DNA of 64,000 nt from assembly GCA_934668765.1 (NCBI GenBank), contig CAKUOH010000003.1, forward strand, positions 1 to 64,000, given 5' to 3'. A model generated the notes under the pieces. It was given only the letters and a program-made list of their open reading frames with translations, was not told the DNA's origin and made no database searches. Positions 17,761 to 27,471 of this stretch are shown piece after piece. Within the stretch, counting starts at the first letter, position 1. Each line of letters starts with the position of its first letter. Made by a program: the position numbers and the translations under genes. Source of the DNA: an uncultured Helicobacteraceae bacterium (GTDB lineage: Bacteria; Campylobacterota; Campylobacteria; Campylobacterales; Helicobacteraceae).

Positions 17761-18684
17761 TTAGCAGTTTGCCCTCAAAATCGCTTTTGCTTTTTTTATG
17801 TCCTTTGCAATCTGCTCTTTTAGTGCGGGGAGCGAATCAAACTTGCGATTATCGCGGATTTTTTCAATAAAAAAAATCTCTATTTTTCTGCCGATAATCT
17901 CACGCGATTCAAGCGCAAAATCCCCTAAAATGTGGCTTTCAATGGCAAAATTATTATCCGCACTTTCCCTTTTGCCAAGAAATGAAATCGAATCATAAAC
18001 CTTGCCTTTAAGGCGCGTTTTACTCGCATACACGGCACTTTGGGGGAGCAAGTAATTGCTAACGGCGATATTTATCGTAGGAACTACGCTTTTTGCCCCA
18101 AGCCCTTGTCCGCGCACAATGCGCCCTTTTATGCTATACATTCGCCCAAGTAATTTATTTGCTAATGCGACTTGCCCTTGTGCCAAAAATGCGCGGATAT
18201 TTTTTGAATGCACAGGGATATTATCCACTTTCATTTCTTTAAAAATACGAACTTTTAGCTTTGAAATTTTTGGAATATCTTGCGCACAAAAGGCGCGATT
18301 TTTGCCGAATTTAAAGTCCTCTCCGACAATGATTTCACGCAAATGTGGGAGTTTTTTTTGCAGGAATTTTATAAATTTTTTGCCATTTACATTTTTGATT
18401 TTGTTAAATTTAATAAAATAAATGGGGTGCGAAATATAGCGTTTTTTCTCGCTTTGTGGGAGAATTTGTGCGTTTTGATTCGCATATTTATGCGCCGAAT
18501 CATAAAATTTTAAATCGCCTAAATCGCCATTAAACGCCGAATTTTTAAATGCGATAATAATCACTGCACCATTTTTACCAAGTGCCGAAATTAGCCGCTG
18601 ATGCGCAATATGAATGCTATCAAACTTACCGATTGTAATGCTTGTGATGTGATTATTTTTGGATATAGATGAAAATTTCTTCAT
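17761..18684 (-). CDS. ribF: Bifunctional riboflavin kinase / FAD synthetase
   Basis: About 307 residues. The FAD synthetase part has TSITIGKFDSIHIAHQRLI (the G.FD..H.GH class motif in altered form, with HIAHQ) and VGEDFKFGKNR; the kinase part has VVRGQGLGAKS-type GRIVRGQGLG and VPTINI. Start 18684 is set by GGAAGG four bases upstream; the longer frame to 18768 lies inside tlyA. It overlaps the end of tlyA by 32 bases, the same gene order as in Helicobacter pylori. Confidence 0.88.
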   Translation of the reverse strand: MKKFSSISKNNHITSITIGKFDSIHIAHQRLISALGKNGAVIIIAFKNSAFNGDLGDLKFYDSAHKYANQNAQILPQSEKKRYISHPIYFIKFNKIKNVNGKKFIKFLQKKLPHLREIIVGEDFKFGKNRAFCAQDIPKISKLKVRIFKEMKVDNIPVHSKNIRAFLAQGQVALANKLLGRMYSIKGRIVRGQGLGAKSVVPTINIAVSNYLLPQSAVYASKTRLKGKVYDSISFLGKRESADNNFAIESHILGDFALESREIIGRKIEIFFIEKIRDNRKFDSLPALKEQIAKDIKKAKAILRANC

Positions 18685-19462
18685 TGCCTTCCTTTCCCTT
18701 AATTGCGCAGGATTCAGCACATAGAATCTTAAAGCCGCTAATTTGGAGCGTGGATTTAAAGGATTCAAACGAAGCTATAATCGCGTTTTTATCCACCACT
18801 ACGCCTTTTTTATTACGCCTTACATTTTTGCCTACTTCAAATTGTGGCTTAAAAAGTAGCAATGCCCTATCGCCTAAAAGTCGCTGAATGTCGGGCAAAA
18901 TATAGTGCAAAGAAATAAAACTCACATCGCACAGGATAAAATCAAATGTTTTGTCGCTCTTAAAGTCTGCAATCGCGCAGTTTTCGTAAAATCTAATCTT
19001 TGGATTTTGGCGCAACGCAGAATCTAGCTGATTGCTCCCCACATCAACGCAAACCACGCTTTTTGCGCCGTATTTTAACGCGACTTGCGCAAATCCGCCT
19101 TTCGCGCTACCAATATCAAGGATGCTTAATCCGCTAAAATCCACATTATGCGCCTTGATAAATAAATCTAGCTTTTCCCCTGCTCTGCTTACAAAAATGT
19201 CTTTTTTAAGAATCTCGATTCGTGAAATCTGCGCTAGGTTATGCGAATCCATTAAGCGCGAATCTACCAAAAAAGACGGCTTGTTTATTACGCGCCCATT
19301 TACGCACACAAAGCCACTTTTGATTAGCTCCACACTTTGATTGCGCGATTGCGTGAAGCCATTCTTACATAAAAAAATATCAAGGCGTTGCGAATCTTTT
19401 ATAGATTGCTTTGACAAATTAGAATTTGCCTCGCAATGATGAATCGGTGGCGAATCTTTCAT
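18653..19462 (-). CDS. tlyA: TlyA family 16S/23S rRNA 2'-O-ribose methyltransferase
   Basis: 269 residues. An S4 RNA-binding domain starts at RLDIFLCKNGFTQSR (about residue 26) and the methyltransferase has LDIGSAKGGFAQVAL, VCVDVG, CDVSFISL and LFKPQFEVGK. The first 20-25 residues are unlike the family and come from a family A palindromic repeat (19403-19445) that now provides the start codon region. No Shine-Dalgarno is seen before 19462; a TTG inside the repeat is an alternative. It follows prs by 20 bases, so coupling is possible. Confidence 0.9.
   Translation of the reverse strand: MKDSPPIHHCEANSNLSKQSIKDSQRLDIFLCKNGFTQSRNQSVELIKSGFVCVNGRVINKPSFLVDSRLMDSHNLAQISRIEILKKDIFVSRAGEKLDLFIKAHNVDFSGLSILDIGSAKGGFAQVALKYGAKSVVCVDVGSNQLDSALRQNPKIRFYENCAIADFKSDKTFDFILCDVSFISLHYILPDIQRLLGDRALLLFKPQFEVGKNVRRNKKGVVVDKNAIIASFESFKSTLQISGFKILCAESCAIKGKEGNEEIFIYIQK
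19403..19445. repeat. Family A palindromic repeat forming the tlyA 5' end
   Basis: AGATTGCTTTGACAAATT...CTCGCAATGATGAATC has the standard repeat ends. It lies within the first 20 codons of tlyA and is translated there as HHCEANSNLSKQSI. Confidence 0.75.
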
Positions 19463-19482
19463 ACAAAATCATTTATACAAAA

Positions 19483-20412
19483 TCATAAAAATAGCGAATT
19501 TACGCTCTCATTGTGGTAGATTCGGCGCATAACTTCTGCAAATAGCGGTGCTACGGACAAAACTTTGATTTTCTTGCTCGTATTTTCAAAAGGGATTGAG
19601 TTTGACACAGCGACTTCATCTAATGCGCCATTTTCGATTTTTTCAATCGCATTTCCGCTAAAAACTGCGTGCGTACCTAGTGCGATTACACTTATCGCAC
19701 CATTTTTCTTTAACACATCAGCCGCCTTTACCATAGTCCCCGCCGTATCGATAATATCATCAACCATAATCACACTTTTATCCTGCACATCGCCGATGAT
19801 ATTCATCACTTCGCTTTCATTTGCCCTCTCACGCTTTTTATCAACAATGACAAGTGGAAGCCCCAAATGCTCAGCAAAATGCCGTGCGCGCGCCACACCG
19901 CCAATATCTGGCGAAGCGATTATGGGATTTTTAAGATTTTTTGCCTTTACATAGTCATAAAATACGATTGAGCCATAGAGATTATCCACAGGAATATCAA
20001 AAAATCCCTGAATCTGCCCCGCGTGCAAATCCATAGTAATCACGCGATTAACCCCAGCACTTTGCAAGAGATTTGCCACAAGTTTCGCGCTTATAGGGAC
20101 GCGTGGCGCAGCCTTTCTATCCTGCCTAGCATAGCCAAAATAGGGAATGACGGCGTTTATATTGTTTGCAGAGCTGCGTTTAAAAGCATCTACCATAATC
20201 AAAAGTTCCATAAGATTGTCGTTTGTGGGTTTGCAAGTGGGCTGAATGATATAAATATCCTTGCCACGCACCGATTCGGTAATTTTGACATTTATCTCGC
20301 CATCGCTAAAACGATTTATATCCGCGCTTGAAAGCGCAATATCCAAGTATTTCGCCAACTCTTTGGCAAAGGCAGGATGCGCACTGCCTGTGAAAATCTT
20401 AAATCCTCTCAT
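19483..20412 (-). CDS. prs: Ribose-phosphate pyrophosphokinase
   Basis: 309 residues, the standard length. FTGSAHPAFAKEL at the start, QPTCKPTNDNLMELLIMVDA, the PRPP synthetase signature with DLHAGQIQGFFDIPVDNL, and the PRPP loop VDDIIDTAGTM are all clear. It makes PRPP from ribose 5-phosphate and ATP for nucleotides, His, Trp and NAD. First gene of a prs-tlyA-ribF run on the minus strand. Confidence 0.97.
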   Translation of the reverse strand: MRGFKIFTGSAHPAFAKELAKYLDIALSSADINRFSDGEINVKITESVRGKDIYIIQPTCKPTNDNLMELLIMVDAFKRSSANNINAVIPYFGYARQDRKAAPRVPISAKLVANLLQSAGVNRVITMDLHAGQIQGFFDIPVDNLYGSIVFYDYVKAKNLKNPIIASPDIGGVARARHFAEHLGLPLVIVDKKRERANESEVMNIIGDVQDKSVIMVDDIIDTAGTMVKAADVLKKNGAISVIALGTHAVFSGNAIEKIENGALDEVAVSNSIPFENTSKKIKVLSVAPLFAEVMRRIYHNESVNSLFL

Positions 20413-20485
20413 ATTTTGCTTTGAATCTCCGCTTTTTTGGAATTTTGTTTGAATCGGTGGAATTATAACAAATTTTCAAAAATCT

Positions 20486-21073
20486 TTACGCAAATACCCG
20501 ATAAAACGCGCAGTTTTCACTAGCTAATCCTAGCATTGCCTTATCGCCTTTTGTGTCGCCATACGCATAGATTTGCGTGAAATTAGCTAAATTATATCGT
20601 GCCTTTATGCGTGCGACTTTTTGCGTCCCATAGCAGTTTGGCGTGGCAAATCGCCCTGTGATTCGCAAATCTACCACTTCCATTTTTGTGGCAATTAAGT
20701 CTATTTCTAATTTTTGTGCCAAAAATCCCAAATATTCCTCAAAACTCGCACTTACGATTGCGACTTTATGCCCCTGTGCCTTGTGCCACGCAATTTTTTG
20801 GAGTGCTGAATCTTTGCAAATTGATTGCAGATTTGGCAAAAAATCCTTGCAATACGCGCTAAATTTGTCAATCTCCATTCCTTTTATGCAAGATGCTAAA
20901 ATCCGCTCTTTTACGCTACTATTGCTTATGAATCCAAGTTTGTAAAGTAATAAAATGGGTAGATTTTGCGCTAATTTTACATAAAATTTTCGCCCCAAAA
21001 TAAAGCGCAAAAATAGCGCGAAACTATCGCCTTTGCTGATTGTCCCATCAAAATCAAAAAATGCTATCGTCAT
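20486..21073 (-). CDS. HAD-IB family phosphatase (SerB-like)
   Basis: About 195 residues. The nucleophile motif FFDFDGTIS is at residues 5-13, the second motif AIVSAS in the middle, and the third motif YAYGDTKGDKAML near the end. A hydrophobic cap region (FLRFILGRKFYVKL) fits the HAD-IB subgroup that includes phosphoserine and phosphatidylglycerophosphate-type phosphatases. The substrate is uncertain. Start 21073 is preferred because AAAGGGG lies upstream. Confidence 0.85.
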   Translation of the reverse strand: MTIAFFDFDGTISKGDSFALFLRFILGRKFYVKLAQNLPILLLYKLGFISNSSVKERILASCIKGMEIDKFSAYCKDFLPNLQSICKDSALQKIAWHKAQGHKVAIVSASFEEYLGFLAQKLEIDLIATKMEVVDLRITGRFATPNCYGTQKVARIKARYNLANFTQIYAYGDTKGDKAMLGLASENCAFYRVFA

Positions 21074-21194
21074 TTGGAATCGCCCCTTTTGCTTGAATTT
21101 CACTTGAAACTCATAAGATTTTTGCGCGAACAAGTTTTTGCGCGAAAATCAAAAAATATCTTACCAAAAAGTCGCTAAAAGTAATACTATTCCC

Positions 21195-21279
21195 GTCATT
21201 TTGAAGGCTTTAGCCCGAAGCAATCCAAAAAAATACAATAGATTGCCACGAGAATCCTAACGGATTCTTTCGCAATGAC
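21195..21279. repeat. Interspersed palindromic repeat, families A and GTCATTTTGA type
   Basis: It begins GTCATTTTGA...GAAGCAATCC and ends GATTGCCACGAGAATCC...CGCAATGAC. The two halves are complementary copies, and an inner inverted pair AGAATCC/GGATTCT is visible. It lies between two minus-strand genes. Confidence 0.75.
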
Positions 21280-21289
21280 AAAATATTGC

Positions 21290-22807
21290 TTATAACTTCA
21301 ATGGCTTACTAATCGCAACTTTGTAAAAATATAGCAATGCGATTAGTAGTGCGATTCCCACCACATAGCCCACTAGCACACTGCTTAACGGCGCGATTAC
21401 AAAGCTCACCAACGATACCACCGCCACGCTACACACATAAGGCAACTGCGTGATAAAGTGGCTTTGCACTGAGCAACCCGCCCCTGTGGCTGATAAAATC
21501 GTAGTATCACTAATAGGCGAACTATGGTCGCCAAATACCGCACCTGCCAAAATCGCACTTATGCAAAGCGTAGTATCCGCGCCACCACTTGCGTTCACAA
21601 CTTCTATGCCAATAGGGATTAGAATCGCAAATGTCCCCCAGCTAGTCCCTGTGGCAAAGGCAATAAATGCCGCAATGCAAAACAAAATCGCAGGGGTAAA
21701 AATCACGGCATTTGAGCTAAAAAATTCACGCCCGACATTTGCCAAATATATGCCCGTCTGCATATCATTTGCAATCACGGGACCGATTCCCCACGCCAAA
21801 ATCAAAATTACAATCGCAGGGAGCATTCCTAAAAATCCCGCGCGGATTATAGGAAAATAGTAGGCGAATTTTAGCTGTTTATGCGAAATCACAAAGCTAA
21901 TAATAAGCGTGAAAAGTCCGCCCCAAAAGAGCGAAAAAGCTGTCCTTGTATTTGCCAAAATATCCATAATATCCCGCGAATCACTCGCCTTATAGCCACT
22001 ATATAAAATCATTGCGCCAATAGAAATCATCAAAAGCAAAATAGGCACGATTAAAAGCCAAATAGAGCTAATCTTGCTATGTATCCGCGCACTTTGAATC
22101 TCTCTCACGCCGACATTGACATTGCGCTGCATTGCGCGTAAATTTATCTGCCACAAAATCGTCCAAAACACAAAAATTAGCGCAAACCACGCATAATAAT
22201 TGCTCCAAATGCTTTGCACTAGCACAAAAAAGCTATCGCCAAAATCTTTGGGGACATTTTTATCCATCACACCCAAAATATACGCGCCCCAGCTTGAAAT
22301 CGGCATTAGAATACAAATAGGCGCGGAAGTCGAATCAATGATATATGCAAGTCTCTCGCGCGATGATTTATTAGCGTCATTTAGCGATTTGCTGATTTGC
22401 CCAACGGTTAGGGCGTTAAAATAATCATCGATAAAAATCACGATTCCTGCCACAAATGCAATAAACTCCGAGCCTTGCGGAGAAGATACGCGCTTGTGCG
22501 CCCACGCGACAAAGGCATTTACCGCACCAGAATACAAAATGAGCTGACTTAAAATGCCAAGCAAAATCAAAAATCCAAAAACATAAATGCTATTTAGATT
22601 CGCGCTAATTGCGCCATTTTCCGTGCTATAAAACACGGCAGAGAGATTTTTATAAACATAAATCAAAATCTGCAATGGCTCATTATAAAAAAGCAAGATT
22701 CCGCCAAGTGCGATTCCACAAAGCAGGGATAATGCCACCCTGCGCGTGATAAACACAAGCGCGATAACGACAAGCGGGACTAGTAGGCTTAAAGGCGAAT
22801 CGCTCAA
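21290..22807 (-). CDS. NhaC-family Na+/H+ antiporter-like membrane protein
   Basis: 505 residues with about 12 membrane helices. Family motifs are LCGIALGGILLF near the start, FIDDYFNALTVGQISK, RLAYIIDSTSAPICILMPISSWGAYI, ATGTSWGTFAILIPIG and GAVFGDHSSPISDTTILSATGAGC. These are typical for NhaC/antiporter proteins that can move Na+, lysine or malate-lactate. The start is TTG at 22807 with AAGG upstream. Confidence 0.88.
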   Translation of the reverse strand: MSDSPLSLLVPLVVIALVFITRRVALSLLCGIALGGILLFYNEPLQILIYVYKNLSAVFYSTENGAISANLNSIYVFGFLILLGILSQLILYSGAVNAFVAWAHKRVSSPQGSEFIAFVAGIVIFIDDYFNALTVGQISKSLNDANKSSRERLAYIIDSTSAPICILMPISSWGAYILGVMDKNVPKDFGDSFFVLVQSIWSNYYAWFALIFVFWTILWQINLRAMQRNVNVGVREIQSARIHSKISSIWLLIVPILLLMISIGAMILYSGYKASDSRDIMDILANTRTAFSLFWGGLFTLIISFVISHKQLKFAYYFPIIRAGFLGMLPAIVILILAWGIGPVIANDMQTGIYLANVGREFFSSNAVIFTPAILFCIAAFIAFATGTSWGTFAILIPIGIEVVNASGGADTTLCISAILAGAVFGDHSSPISDTTILSATGAGCSVQSHFITQLPYVCSVAVVSLVSFVIAPLSSVLVGYVVGIALLIALLYFYKVAISKPLKL

Positions 22808-23011
22808 AACTATACCTTGTGATTGCAGTGATTTAAATCATAGTATTTTATAACAAGCATTCTTAAAGTTGTGTGGTTGTTTGTAAGTGCTTACGAATCG
22901 TGCTATGATTCTCACAATGGCGAAATATAGCGATTTGCGTTGTAAGTGCCAAGTGCTTTGTTTTTTTTTAAAATCTTTGATGAAAATCAACGAAAAATTT
23001 GCGTTTTAAGA

Positions 23012-23017
23012 TATAAT
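23012..23017 (+). promoter_or_regulatory. Likely -10 element for nrdB
   Basis: TATAAT preceded by TTTTAAGA, 37 bases before the ATG. The 22808-23011 stretch before it has no gene; a GTAAGTGC word is repeated twice (near 22885 and 22942), meaning unknown. Confidence 0.55.
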
Positions 23018-23053
23018 CACAAATTTATTTTATCTAAAATATAGGAGTGCAAA

Positions 23054-24091
23054 ATGAGCGAAATTATCGCAAAGCGCAAGAAAATCTACAATCCCGAATC
23101 AAATGAATCTGTCAATGAACGCAAAATCTTTAATGGCAATCCCACTAGCATTTTTGACTTAAACAAAATCAAATATCAATGGGCGTATAACTTATGGAAA
23201 GTTATGCTTGCAAATACTTGGTTTCCTGAGGAAGTGGGTATGGCTCAAGATAAGCGCGATTATGTAAGCGGTTTGACAGAGCAAGAGAAATTAGGCTATG
23301 ATAGGGCGTTAGCACAGCTTATCTTTATGGATTCGTTACAGACAAATAATCTCATCGACAATGTCAATCCATACATTACAAGCCCAGAGCTAAATTTGAT
23401 TTTGGTGCGTCAGGCTTATGAAGAGGCACTGCATTCGCAAAGCTATGATGTGATGGTGCAAGCCATTAGCGATAATACCGATGAGATTTATGAAATGTGG
23501 CGCAAAGATGTAGAGCTTCGCAATAAAAACGACTATATCGCCGATGTTTATATGGATTTAGCGAAAAATCCCACCGAGACAAATCTACTCAAAGCATTTT
23601 TTGCAAATCAAATTTTGGAGGGCATTTATTTTTATTCGGGCTTTTCGTTTTTCTACACTTTGGCAAAGAGTGGCAAAATGTTAGCGTCCGCAAATATGAT
23701 TCGCTTCATACAACGCGATGAGGTTACGCATTTGCTATTATTTTCAAATCTTATCAATTCTGTCCGCAAAGAGCGCAGTGATTTATTTACGCCAAGTTTG
23801 GAGGAAGAAGTTATTGAGATGTTTAGAAAAGCGGTCGATTTGGAATCTAATTGGGGCGATTATATCACACAAGGGCAGATTTTGGGGCTTACAAGCGAGA
23901 TTATCCGTCAATATATCGAATATTTGGCAGATGAAAGGCTAGAGCGCGTGGGATTTGCAAAGCTATATAACGCAAAGCACCCGATAAAGTGGGTCGATCA
24001 ATTTAGTAGTTTTAATGAGCAAAAGACAAATTTCTTTGAATCAAAGGTTACAAATTATTCCAAAGGGAGCATAACTTTCGATGATTTCTAG
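23054..24091 (+). CDS. nrdB: Ribonucleoside-diphosphate reductase, beta subunit
   Basis: 345 residues. The diiron/tyrosyl-radical core is visible: Asp in FMDSLQTNN, then EEALHSQSY, which has the E..H...Y spacing of the iron ligands and radical tyrosine (about residues 122-130), and later ligands in [12 protein letters not shown] and RDEVTHL. It generates the radical for deoxynucleotide synthesis with NrdA, which is not in this window. A GGAG precedes the ATG; nrdB next to pcm is a Helicobacter-type neighbourhood. Confidence 0.95.
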   Translation: MSEIIAKRKKIYNPESNESVNERKIFNGNPTSIFDLNKIKYQWAYNLWKVMLANTWFPEEVGMAQDKRDYVSGLTEQEKLGYDRALAQLIFMDSLQTNNLIDNVNPYITSPELNLILVRQAYEEALHSQSYDVMVQAISDNTDEIYEMWRKDVELRNKNDYIADVYMDLAKNPTETNLLKAFFANQILEGIYFYSGFSFFYTLAKSGKMLASANMIRFIQRDEVTHLLLFSNLINSVRKERSDLFTPSLEEEVIEMFRKAVDLESNWGDYITQGQILGLTSEIIRQYIEYLADERLERVGFAKLYNAKHPIKWVDQFSSFNEQKTNFFESKVTNYSKGSITFDDF

Positions 24092-24821
24092 GGCGAATCT
24101 AAAAAAGCGATTTTACGCACTGCAAATAAAAATCAGCACTTCTTTTGCGGACAATCTAGCGCGAATCGAATCTATCGCAAAAGAATGTGGCGAGGGCGCA
24201 ATCATTTTGACGCCAGAAGTAGCGATTAGCGGATTTTGCTATCAAAAGATGAATGAAGCAAGTGAGTTTAGCAAAATCGCCACCGAGCGACTTTTAGAAG
24301 CTAGTATCGATAAAACAATCATTACCACAATGATTGAAAAAAATCGTGGAAAATTTTACAATAATCTTAAAGTTTTTTCGCGTGGCGTGATGATTCATAA
24401 GCAATCAAAACATAAACTTTTCCCACTAGGCGATGAGCATAATCACTTTGCGGCAGGGGAAGAGGGCGAATTTTGCGATTTTGAAATTGATGGCATAAAA
24501 TGCGCTGCGATAAATTGCTTTGAAGTGCGATTCCCAAAAATCTGGGATTTAGTGCGTGGCGCAGATGTGATTTTTGTCCCTGCACAATGGGGTAAAGAGC
24601 GCAAAGAGCATTTTGAGACGCTAACTCGCGCCCTAGCGATTGCAAATCAGGCATTTGTGGTTTGTGCGGACGCTGCAAATGTGAATTTGGCAAAGGGAAG
24701 CGCGATTATTTCGCCCTTTGGCGCAGTGATTAAAAACGACAAGCGCGAAGTGGTAAGCGCGGAAGTGGATTTGAGCGAAGTAGCAAAAATGCGAAAATAT
24801 GTGCAAGTAGGGTTATTATAG
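24081..24821 (+). CDS. Carbon-nitrogen hydrolase (nitrilase superfamily)
   Basis: 246 residues. The Glu-Lys-Cys triad can be assigned: Glu in LTPEVAISG, Lys in [14 protein letters not shown], Cys in [11 protein letters not shown]. It is likely an amidase acting on a small omega-amide or carbamoyl compound; the substrate is unknown. The ATG overlaps the nrdB end by 11 bases, so it is probably co-translated. Confidence 0.87.
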   Translation: MISRANLKKRFYALQIKISTSFADNLARIESIAKECGEGAIILTPEVAISGFCYQKMNEASEFSKIATERLLEASIDKTIITTMIEKNRGKFYNNLKVFSRGVMIHKQSKHKLFPLGDEHNHFAAGEEGEFCDFEIDGIKCAAINCFEVRFPKIWDLVRGADVIFVPAQWGKERKEHFETLTRALAIANQAFVVCADAANVNLAKGSAIISPFGAVIKNDKREVVSAEVDLSEVAKMRKYVQVGLL

Positions 24822-24878
24822 AGTTTTGATTGCAATATAGTTGCAATAAATTAGTCTTTTAAGTGGGGTGCGTGTGTT

Positions 24879-25514
24879 TTGAGTATAGAATTAGAACGAA
24901 TGTTAGATTTAATCAGTAAGCAATTTAATATCACTCCAAATGTGCGGAGCGCGATGAGTGCAATTCCGCGTGAAGTCTTTATGACAGAGGCTTTGCGCCC
25001 CCTTGCATATCGAATCGATGCCGTCTCTATCGGCGCAAATCAATTCATTAGCTCCCCGCTAACGGTGGCAAAAATGACGCAATATTTGGAGATTGATAAA
25101 AGTTGCGATTCGGTGCTAGAAGTGGGCTGTGGCAGTGGCTATCAAGCGGCGATTTTAAGCAAACTTTTTCGGCGCGTTTTTAGCATTGAGCGAATCGAGC
25201 GATTACGCGAAGAGGCGATTGTGCGATTCAAACGACTTGGCATTATGAATGTCAATACAAAAGTTGATGATGGCAACAATGGTTGGGAAAAATACGCACC
25301 TTTTGATAGGATGTTATTTTCTGCATCGCCTAGTGAAATCGCGCCAAAAGTCGTTGCGCAGTTAGTTGAAGGTGGAATCTTAGTCGCACCGATGGCGCAA
25401 AATGACGGTTCGCAAATAATTACGCGATTTATAAAAAGGCACGGACGATTAGAGATTTTGGATACAAAAGGCAAATGCGAATTTGTGCCTGTGAAGCGCG
25501 ATATTGAGCGATGA
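24879..25514 (+). CDS. pcm: Protein-L-isoaspartate O-methyltransferase
   Basis: 211 residues. The SAM-binding motif VLEVGCGSGYQAAIL is clear, preceded by the substrate motif ISSPLTVAKMTQYL, and followed by FSIERI and VEGGILVAPM. It starts the repair of isoaspartyl residues in damaged proteins. The start is TTG at 24879 with GGGG a few bases upstream. Confidence 0.92.
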   Translation: MSIELERMLDLISKQFNITPNVRSAMSAIPREVFMTEALRPLAYRIDAVSIGANQFISSPLTVAKMTQYLEIDKSCDSVLEVGCGSGYQAAILSKLFRRVFSIERIERLREEAIVRFKRLGIMNVNTKVDDGNNGWEKYAPFDRMLFSASPSEIAPKVVAQLVEGGILVAPMAQNDGSQIITRFIKRHGRLEILDTKGKCEFVPVKRDIER

Positions 25515-25532
25515 ATCTAGCATTATATGCTA

Positions 25533-25622
25533 TCATTTTGAGCGTAGCGAAAAATCCACGAATCATTAGTGATTTGTTTAGTTTCTTCGTGCTGTCGCGC
25601 TTAATAATCAAAATGAAGTGAG
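25533..25622. repeat. Interspersed repeat of the TCATTTTGAGCG type
   Basis: TCATTTTGAGCGTAGCGAAAAATCC at one end and CAAAATGAAGTGAGG at the other can pair. The stretch fills the gap between pcm and the prepilin peptidase gene and lies just before its start codon. Confidence 0.6.
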
Positions 25623-25630
25623 GCAAAATT

Positions 25631-26392
25631 TTGGATTTTATACTAAATAGCATTGAGATTGTTACAGCAATCATCTTTGGGCTTTGCTTTGGCTCATTTT
25701 TAAATGTGCTGATTTTGCGAATCCCGCGTGGCGAATCCATCGCATTTCCTGCTTCGCATTGCTTTGCTTGTGGCAAAAAACTGCGCTTTTATCACAATAT
25801 CCCGCTTTTGTCGTTTATATTTTTGCGTGGCAAATGCGCCTTTTGCGGGGCAAAGATTGCGATTCAATATCCGCTAATTGAAACGATTTCGGGCATTATC
25901 GCGCTTTTTATCTACCTAAAATTTGGTTTTAGTATCGAATCTATTTGCATTGGCATTGCGATTTTGCTACTTTTGGCATTAAGTGTGATAGATTTTCGTT
26001 TTAGCGAAGTGCCTGATTGCTTAAATTTCTCCGCTTTTATTTTTGCGATTATTGGCGGTATTTTTTGGCACAAGGACTTTTTATTTGTCATTGGCAGTGC
26101 GTTTGCGTTTGCTGGATTTTTCACGCTTTTGCGATTTGCATTTCAAAGTTTTGCAAAAAAAGAAGCATTAGGCGAGGGTGATATAATCATCGCTGCCACA
26201 ATAGCTGCGATTTTAGGGTGGCAAGTGGCATTTGTGGCGATTTTTTTGGGTGCGGTTTTTTCGATAATCCCACTTTTAATGCTTGGCAAAAATGCAAAAA
26301 TTCCATTTATTCCATTTCTCTACACTGGGCTTTTGGTGTGCTTATTTGGCTATGAGTTTGTCAAATCTTTTCTTAAAAATTACCCGATATGA
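25631..26392 (+). CDS. pilD: Prepilin leader peptidase / N-methyltransferase (type IV)
   Basis: 253 residues, about eight helices. The N-terminal domain has FGSFLNVLILRIPRGES and two zinc CxxC pairs (CFAC, CAFC). The two catalytic Asp are in SVIDFRF..VPD and in GEGDII. It cleaves type IV-pilin-like or competence pseudopilin leader peptides in the inner membrane. No pilin gene is in the window. TTG start; the stop overlaps the next ATG (ATGA). Confidence 0.9.
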   Translation: MDFILNSIEIVTAIIFGLCFGSFLNVLILRIPRGESIAFPASHCFACGKKLRFYHNIPLLSFIFLRGKCAFCGAKIAIQYPLIETISGIIALFIYLKFGFSIESICIGIAILLLLALSVIDFRFSEVPDCLNFSAFIFAIIGGIFWHKDFLFVIGSAFAFAGFFTLLRFAFQSFAKKEALGEGDIIIAATIAAILGWQVAFVAIFLGAVFSIIPLLMLGKNAKIPFIPFLYTGLLVCLFGYEFVKSFLKNYPI

Positions 26393-27462
26393 ATCTTGCC
26401 ACTATGAATCTAACAAATCTAAAACTTGCAGATTTTTTTCACAATAGCATTCGCAATTATCTATTCTTGTCCTTTGGACGGCTATTTTTTATATTTTTTA
26501 TCATTTTGTTTTTTATTTCATCAATCGTCATTCTAATTGGCATAGCGCAAGTAACTTTTGTGGTTAAAATGAGCTTTGCGGACTTGTTTTGGCTGTATTT
26601 ATATTCACTGCCAAATAGCATTTTATTTATTTTGCCCATCACATTTTTGGCAACGGCGATTTTATCGCTTTCAAAGTTAAGCTATGATTATGAATTGCTT
26701 GTATTTTTTTCGCTTGGCATTAGCCCAAATCAAATCATAAAGGTTTTTTTGCCTTTGTGCGCCTTTGTAAGCCTAACGGTGCTTGTATTTTCACTTGCCA
26801 TTATCCCACTATCAAAAAGCGCATATATCAATTTCATCGCCGAAAAACGCGCAAATATCGATGTCAATATCAAATCAGGCGAATTTGGGCAAAAGCTAGG
26901 CGATTGGCTTGTGTTTGTAGATAAGGCGCAAAATCGCAATTATGAAAATTTGGTGCTTTTTTCAAGCAAAGGCTTGGGGTTTGAGAGTTTTATCTTGGCA
27001 AAAAATGGCAGTGCAAACAATGCGGAGGGCATTTTTGAGATTGCGCTAAAAGATGGCGTGGCATATTTTGCGGAGGTGGCAAAGATTCGTAATATAGTTT
27101 TTGAAGATATGATAGTCCGCAATGCTATTGGCGAAATTAGTCTGCGGAGCTATGATTTGATAGAGTATTGGGGAAGTGCATTTAGCGAAGATTCAAAGCG
27201 CAGAAAGGTTTTCTCGCAATATGTGCTATTTTCGCTATTTCCTATATTTAGCGTGTTTTTATTGCCACTTTTTGGCGTGGCAAATCCGCGATTCAATAAA
27301 AATCTTTCATATCTCTACATTATCGCAACTACGGGGATTTATTATACGCTGGTGTATTTTGTGATGGAGTATTTGCCACTGCTAGGCATTCCACTGCTTT
27401 TAATCGTATGGCTTGGCGGCTCTTACGCATTATATAAGCGATTTATTTTGAGATTTTATTAA
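26389..27462 (+). CDS. LptF/LptG family LPS export permease (YjgP/YjgQ)
   Basis: 357 residues. Three helices at the N-terminus (FIILFFISSIVILIGIAQV; LPNSILFILPITFLATAI), a periplasmic beta-jellyroll middle (GEFGQKLGDWLVFVD...), and three helices at the C-terminus match the LptF/G layout. It would form half of the LptB2FG transporter that moves LPS to the periplasmic bridge. F versus G is uncertain. ATGA overlap with the prepilin peptidase gene. Confidence 0.87.
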   Translation: MNLATMNLTNLKLADFFHNSIRNYLFLSFGRLFFIFFIILFFISSIVILIGIAQVTFVVKMSFADLFWLYLYSLPNSILFILPITFLATAILSLSKLSYDYELLVFFSLGISPNQIIKVFLPLCAFVSLTVLVFSLAIIPLSKSAYINFIAEKRANIDVNIKSGEFGQKLGDWLVFVDKAQNRNYENLVLFSSKGLGFESFILAKNGSANNAEGIFEIALKDGVAYFAEVAKIRNIVFEDMIVRNAIGEISLRSYDLIEYWGSAFSEDSKRRKVFSQYVLFSLFPIFSVFLLPLFGVANPRFNKNLSYLYIIATTGIYYTLVYFVMEYLPLLGIPLLLIVWLGGSYALYKRFILRFY

Positions 27463-27471
27463 GGATAATAC

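Noticed and set aside
21450..21860. 136-codon ORF antisense to the NhaC-type gene
   Set aside because: Shadow of a membrane protein gene with strong motifs on the other strand.
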